Below, piece after piece: positions 60,905-64,000 of a stretch of 64,000 nucleotides of DNA. The position numbers and the translations under genes are program-made. Every line of letters starts with the position of its first letter. Positions within the stretch are counted from its first letter, which is position 1. The DNA is from Gracilaria gracilis. Taxonomy: Eukaryota > Rhodophyta > Florideophyceae > Gracilariales > Gracilariaceae. The stretch is taken from assembly GCA_030374805.1 (NCBI GenBank), contig JARGSG010000138.1:37138-101137 (forward strand), given 5' to 3'. Under the pieces are notes generated by a model, which was not told the DNA's origin, did no database searches, and was given only the letters and a program-made list of their open reading frames with translations.

Positions 60905-61240
60905 ACGCGCCGTGACTGATGAAGCTGGACGACACCTCGGGCCGCTGTCCACGCGAAAACAAAAATTTATTTTTTGGACAGCGGTCCAGGGTGGAGTGGC
61001 GCTTCATCACGGCACTGATGAAGCGCCACTCCCCCCCGGACCGCTTCCACGCGCCGTGGCTGATGAAGCTGGACGAAAACCCGGACCGCTGTCCACGCGA
61101 AAACAAAATTTAATTTTTCGGACAGCGGTCCGGGGTGGAGTGGCGCTCCATCACGGCACTGATGAAGCGCCACTCCACCTCGGACCGCTGTCCACGCGCC
61201 GTGGCCAATGAAGCTGGACGACACCTCGGACCGCTGTCGA

Positions 61241-62340
61241 CGTCGGTTTTCACTTGTGATTGTCTTATGAATATTTAAAGCCCTGCATTTTCTTATAATG
61301 ACGGGAGGACGTAAGGTCGTCAAATCATATGACTGTCCTTTAGTGAGGTTGTTGGAGAGCAATAAAAATTGCCCTTCATAAGCACGGAGAACAGTTTAGA
61401 TTAGAAGTAGTTCGCAGATTGTTGGTCATGTATAAAACAAAACAAATAGTACATCCCATCGATCTGGCAGAATATGCGCTATACCAGAAACTTTACATCC
61501 TATCAAATCGAAGAAGGTAGTTTTACAGACTACCTTCTCTAACTTTATATGATGTAGATTTTCCTATGGCGCCCAAGGTCGTGACCGATAACGAATACCC
61601 CCTTTGCAACAACCACGAGCATTATGTGGTTGTCGGAGAATAAGAACTCATCACTGGCCACGGCATTCTTCTACTGACTATATTGGGGACTATTCTTTTT
61701 CAGTGATTGAAATATCAGTCATGGTAAAACACAATTATATGAGTTGTACAACTCATATAATCGTAGTCTACCATCACCGGTAGCTCAACCACTTCAGATA
61801 GTTCGACCTAACGCAGTCTAATCTAGTCGGTCTAATAAATAACCACAGTCCAACAGTGATTGAGCTGGCTGTCAAAGCCAAAGCCGATTACATGAGTTGA
61901 ACAACTCAAATAATCGTACTCGATCATCACGGCCAGCTCAAGCACTTCCGAATGTTCTCAGTAAAGCAAGGATGCAGAAGTGGCATACACTGTGTCCGCC
62001 GGCGGCGAATCTGGCTTGAATACGCAATAGCATGGCAAATAGAAGAGTACGCCAGTTAGTACGATTCACAGAAAACGAACAAAATTGTCGAACGTACCTT
62101 GTGTGCCACTACGTCCGCACAACAGAACAAGGATGGAAAGAGCACCTCCTTTATACAGTTTCCGGCGATATGTTTTTCTTCTGTAACAACTAAGAGGATC
62201 ACTTAGTTGTGACAGGAGAAGAAGAGGTCCTCGGAAACCGTAACGGGGAGGTACATAGCGTTGTGCTTACCGAGGCAGTGAGCAGGAGAGCGAAGGTCCT
62301 TAAGTACACGCGGCGTCACATTACAAACAAGCGCCAGTCG
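61241..62340. other. Interior of the foldback-like element
   Basis: AT-rich, no convincing ORF. Two related modules of roughly 150 bp lie near 61,705-61,850 and 61,855-62,000, each with a TGAGTTG..CAACTCA palindrome followed by a CATCAC..AGCTCAA.CACTTC segment. Confidence 0.5.
61734..61761. repeat. Perfect 28-nt palindrome
   Basis: ATTATATGAGTTGT followed immediately by its exact reverse complement. A diverged second copy lies about 150 bp on, with ATTACATGAGTTG. Confidence 0.7.
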
Positions 62341-62615
62341 CGAGGGGGCCGCTGTCCAGGTGGAAATTGTTTTTTTTCGCGTGGACAGCGGTCCGGGGTG
62401 TCGTCCAGCTTCATCAGCCACGGCGCGTGGACAGCGGTCCGGGGTGGAGTGGCGCATCATCAGTGCCGTGATGAAGCGCCACTCCACCGCGGACCGCTGT
62501 CCGAAAAATTAAATTTTGTTTTACTTTTTCTCCCACGGCGCATCGAAGCGGACCGCCTCGAGTGGCACTTCATCAGAGCCATGATGAAGTGCCACTCCAC
62601 CCCGGACCGCTGTCC

Positions 62616-63052
62616 GGAGAGCCATAAGTTATAACTTCGCCTATACTTCCATATCTAGGAATTACCGCACTCCACTCTCATCCCTTCCTTCTCTTATAAC
62701 TGTTTATCACCGCATAAACCCCCCTGACATCGCCCAATTCCCTTCTACTCCTCTACTTTAGAGTTCTGGTACCGGTTTGGCGTCTGAACTCCTCCTTCAC
62801 ATCGCTAATTCCGCCGCCGTCTGCCGCCCGCTCCTGTCTACCATCCGCACTCATCTCTCGTTCGCTGCCGTCTCTCGTCAGCTTCCGTCCGTTTGCCCTC
62901 GCCGTCCGTTGCCGACGTCAATGATCTGTTTTCTCACGACCGCTCCCGTTCTCCTTCCGCATTCATAATGGAGTCCCCCGTTATTGTTTAAAACGGCTGC
63001 CGCAACCACATCCAGGTCTAAGTCACCGTCACCGGCACCTCCGACATCCGAC
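62616..63052. other. Region upstream of the right-edge gene
   Basis: No RNA gene is evident. Pyrimidine-rich, CTCC- and CCGTC-rich sequence with a short frame at 62,777-62,968 that lacks domain signal. An in-frame TAA lies about 75 bases before the ATG at 63,053. Confidence 0.4.
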
Positions 63053-64000
63053 ATGAAGGTTGGAAAAATGTTCGGTTCTGGGGATGAGCTTCTCACCGCG
63101 TGTCATGCCATCCGTGATCACTATGCGTCGACGATGCGAGAAGAAGACGAACCTAGGAAAGTGGTACACAGCGAATTCGTTCAATATACCATCAAGAATC
63201 ACACTGTTCTAGACGTTGCCAAGAAGTACTTCTCTATCCTTCTCGGACCCACTCACCCGTCATACAGCGGCGATGAGCTCAAGGCTGTGTGCGGGAATGC
63301 TTCGTACCGTCAGCTGTATCTGTCGACGAAGTTGCTTGACATCGTGGACGGAGACAGAGACAAGCGTGTGATTGATTTTTGGAATGCTTATACCAAAGTG
63401 TACTTTCAAGTAATACTGAAGAATGTGACGTTAACAGAATTCTTCAAGTCCATGAGTATAGCTCCCAGGCGTATGGGCCGGATAGTTCCCCCTTTCGGGA
63501 CGAGCATCGCTACACATTTCCAGAGAGTTCTCTTTGTTTCCCTTATTCAAAAAGTATCTATGGAAAATCGCCTTCGGGGCCATAAGAGGCGTAAGGGGGA
63601 GAAGGAATATTCCACCCCTTTTGGGAAGGTGCAAATATCGCAGAATCTCCAAGCTCAGCGTGCGGGTTTTGGTGTGAAGCTGGTAACAAAGGCCTGGGAT
63701 TGTTTCTCCAAATTTCTGAGATTCCCTAGCGCTGAGGTCATGGTTCTCCCCTTCTTACTGCTCGTGTACGATGACATGCAGTTTAAACCCATTGAAACGC
63801 GTTCCGAGGGGTTCCTGCACAAGGACAACGACCATCGCTTGCTACCGAGCAACACGCAAATTCTTGGGGAAGATGAGGTCCAACCGTGGGCATGGAATCT
63901 TTCGGAGGACATTGATGTGGCCCTCCGAACGCTTGCGAAGGAGTTCATTTCTGATCTGAACAAGGTTGTTGTGAACGAGCAGCTGTACAAAATATCAGAA
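63053..64000 (+). CDS. Unidentified protein gene, runs off the right edge
   Basis: A frame open from ATG 63,053 to the end of the window, 316 codons with no stop. The start is set by an upstream in-frame TAA near 62,976, with no other ATG between. It begins MKVGKMFGSGDELLTACHAI. Later it has YTIKNHTVLDVAKKYFSIL, a basic patch RLRGHKRRKGEKE and a stretch RFPSAEVMVLPFLLLVYDDM. The mix of hydrophobic and charged residues is that of a real folded protein, and the other plus- and minus-strand frames here are shorter. I do not recognise the family. It may be a host gene or another gene of the ParB-like/foldback neighbourhood. Confidence 0.65.
   Translation, partial: MKVGKMFGSGDELLTACHAIRDHYASTMREEDEPRKVVHSEFVQYTIKNHTVLDVAKKYFSILLGPTHPSYSGDELKAVCGNASYRQLYLSTKLLDIVDGDRDKRVIDFWNAYTKVYFQVILKNVTLTEFFKSMSIAPRRMGRIVPPFGTSIATHFQRVLFVSLIQKVSMENRLRGHKRRKGEKEYSTPFGKVQISQNLQAQRAGFGVKLVTKAWDCFSKFLRFPSAEVMVLPFLLLVYDDMQFKPIETRSEGFLHKDNDHRLLPSNTQILGEDEVQPWAWNLSEDIDVALRTLAKEFISDLNKVVVNEQLYKISE

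Larger units (their letters stand above)
60615..62615. mobile_element. Foldback-like element with subrepeat arms
   Basis: About 2 kb whose ends are inverted relative to each other and built of the same subrepeats. The left arm (60,615-61,243) has hairpins at 60,615-60,685, 60,831-60,904, 60,976-61,048 and 61,120-61,193, spaced about 145 bp, separated by a linker with TGATGAAGCTGGACGACACC and ACGCGAAAACAAAA. The right arm (62,350-62,615) has the same linker reversed and hairpins at 62,429-62,502 and 62,548-62,615. No ORF is convincing inside. Long terminal inverted repeats made of subrepeats are the mark of foldback-type elements; whether the neighbouring ParB-like pair moves it is unknown. 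Confidence 0.65.

Noticed and set aside
60615..61193. Regularly spaced repeats suggestive of a CRISPR array
   Set aside because: The spacers are themselves repeats, the units are long hairpins, the setting is eukaryotic, and no cas genes are present.

Overview
This is eukaryotic nuclear DNA made almost entirely of nested transposable elements. Nothing bacterial is visible: no operons, ribosome-binding sites or CRISPR. Full or partial copies of two Ty1/copia families (called A and B here), one Ty3/gypsy chromoviral element, one APE-type non-LTR retrotransposon (LINE) family, one PIF/Harbinger DNA transposon and one foldback-like element are present. The few non-retroelement genes near the right end have no obvious introns. 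A compact, intron-poor genome heavily loaded with copia and gypsy elements would fit a florideophyte red alga. That is inference only; no species marker is present.

Layout. 1-19,793: a 7,487-bp unit repeated in tandem about 2.6 times, nearly identical between copies. Each unit holds the right part of LTR B, the B primer site and leader, an inverted LTR A with the RNase H tail of copia A, and a LINE. 15,158-22,004: the copia A element (minus strand) that anchors the third unit. It keeps both LTRs, its primer site and gag, but has lost most of pol. It sits in the leader of a plus-strand copia B element (B+), whose fragments run 15,036-15,157, 22,018-24,179, 39,853-42,690 and 45,407-45,706. 24,180-39,852: a stack inside B+ made of a 5'-inverted LINE, a solo LTR B inside that LINE, a 10-kb gypsy element inside the solo LTR, a copia A 3' end, another LINE piece and about 850 bp of unknown sequence. 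42,694-45,403: a PIF/Harbinger transposon inside the RNase H of B+. 45,707-52,650: a minus-strand copia B element (B') into which B+ apparently inserted; its leader is crowded with LINE pieces.

52,651-64,000 differs in character: a broken coiled-coil ORF split by a solo LTR B; a plus-strand gene with a possible Rossmann-type reductase fold; a minus-strand pair joined by TAATG that encodes a large ParB-like protein and a protein with an Fe(II)/2-oxoglutarate dioxygenase fold; a foldback-like element built from about 145-bp subrepeats of near-perfect hairpins; and an unidentified gene running off the right edge.

How it fits together. Target-site duplications order several events: the LINE landed in copia B, LTR B in the LINE (CACGC), and gypsy in LTR B (TGTAC). 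The tandem array is best explained by unequal recombination between two LINE copies in direct orientation, one in LTR B and one in copia A. Both copia families carry a primer site that matches the anticodon arm of initiator tRNA-Met, as in Drosophila copia. The strongest candidate for something undescribed is the ParB-like/dioxygenase pair beside the hairpin array.
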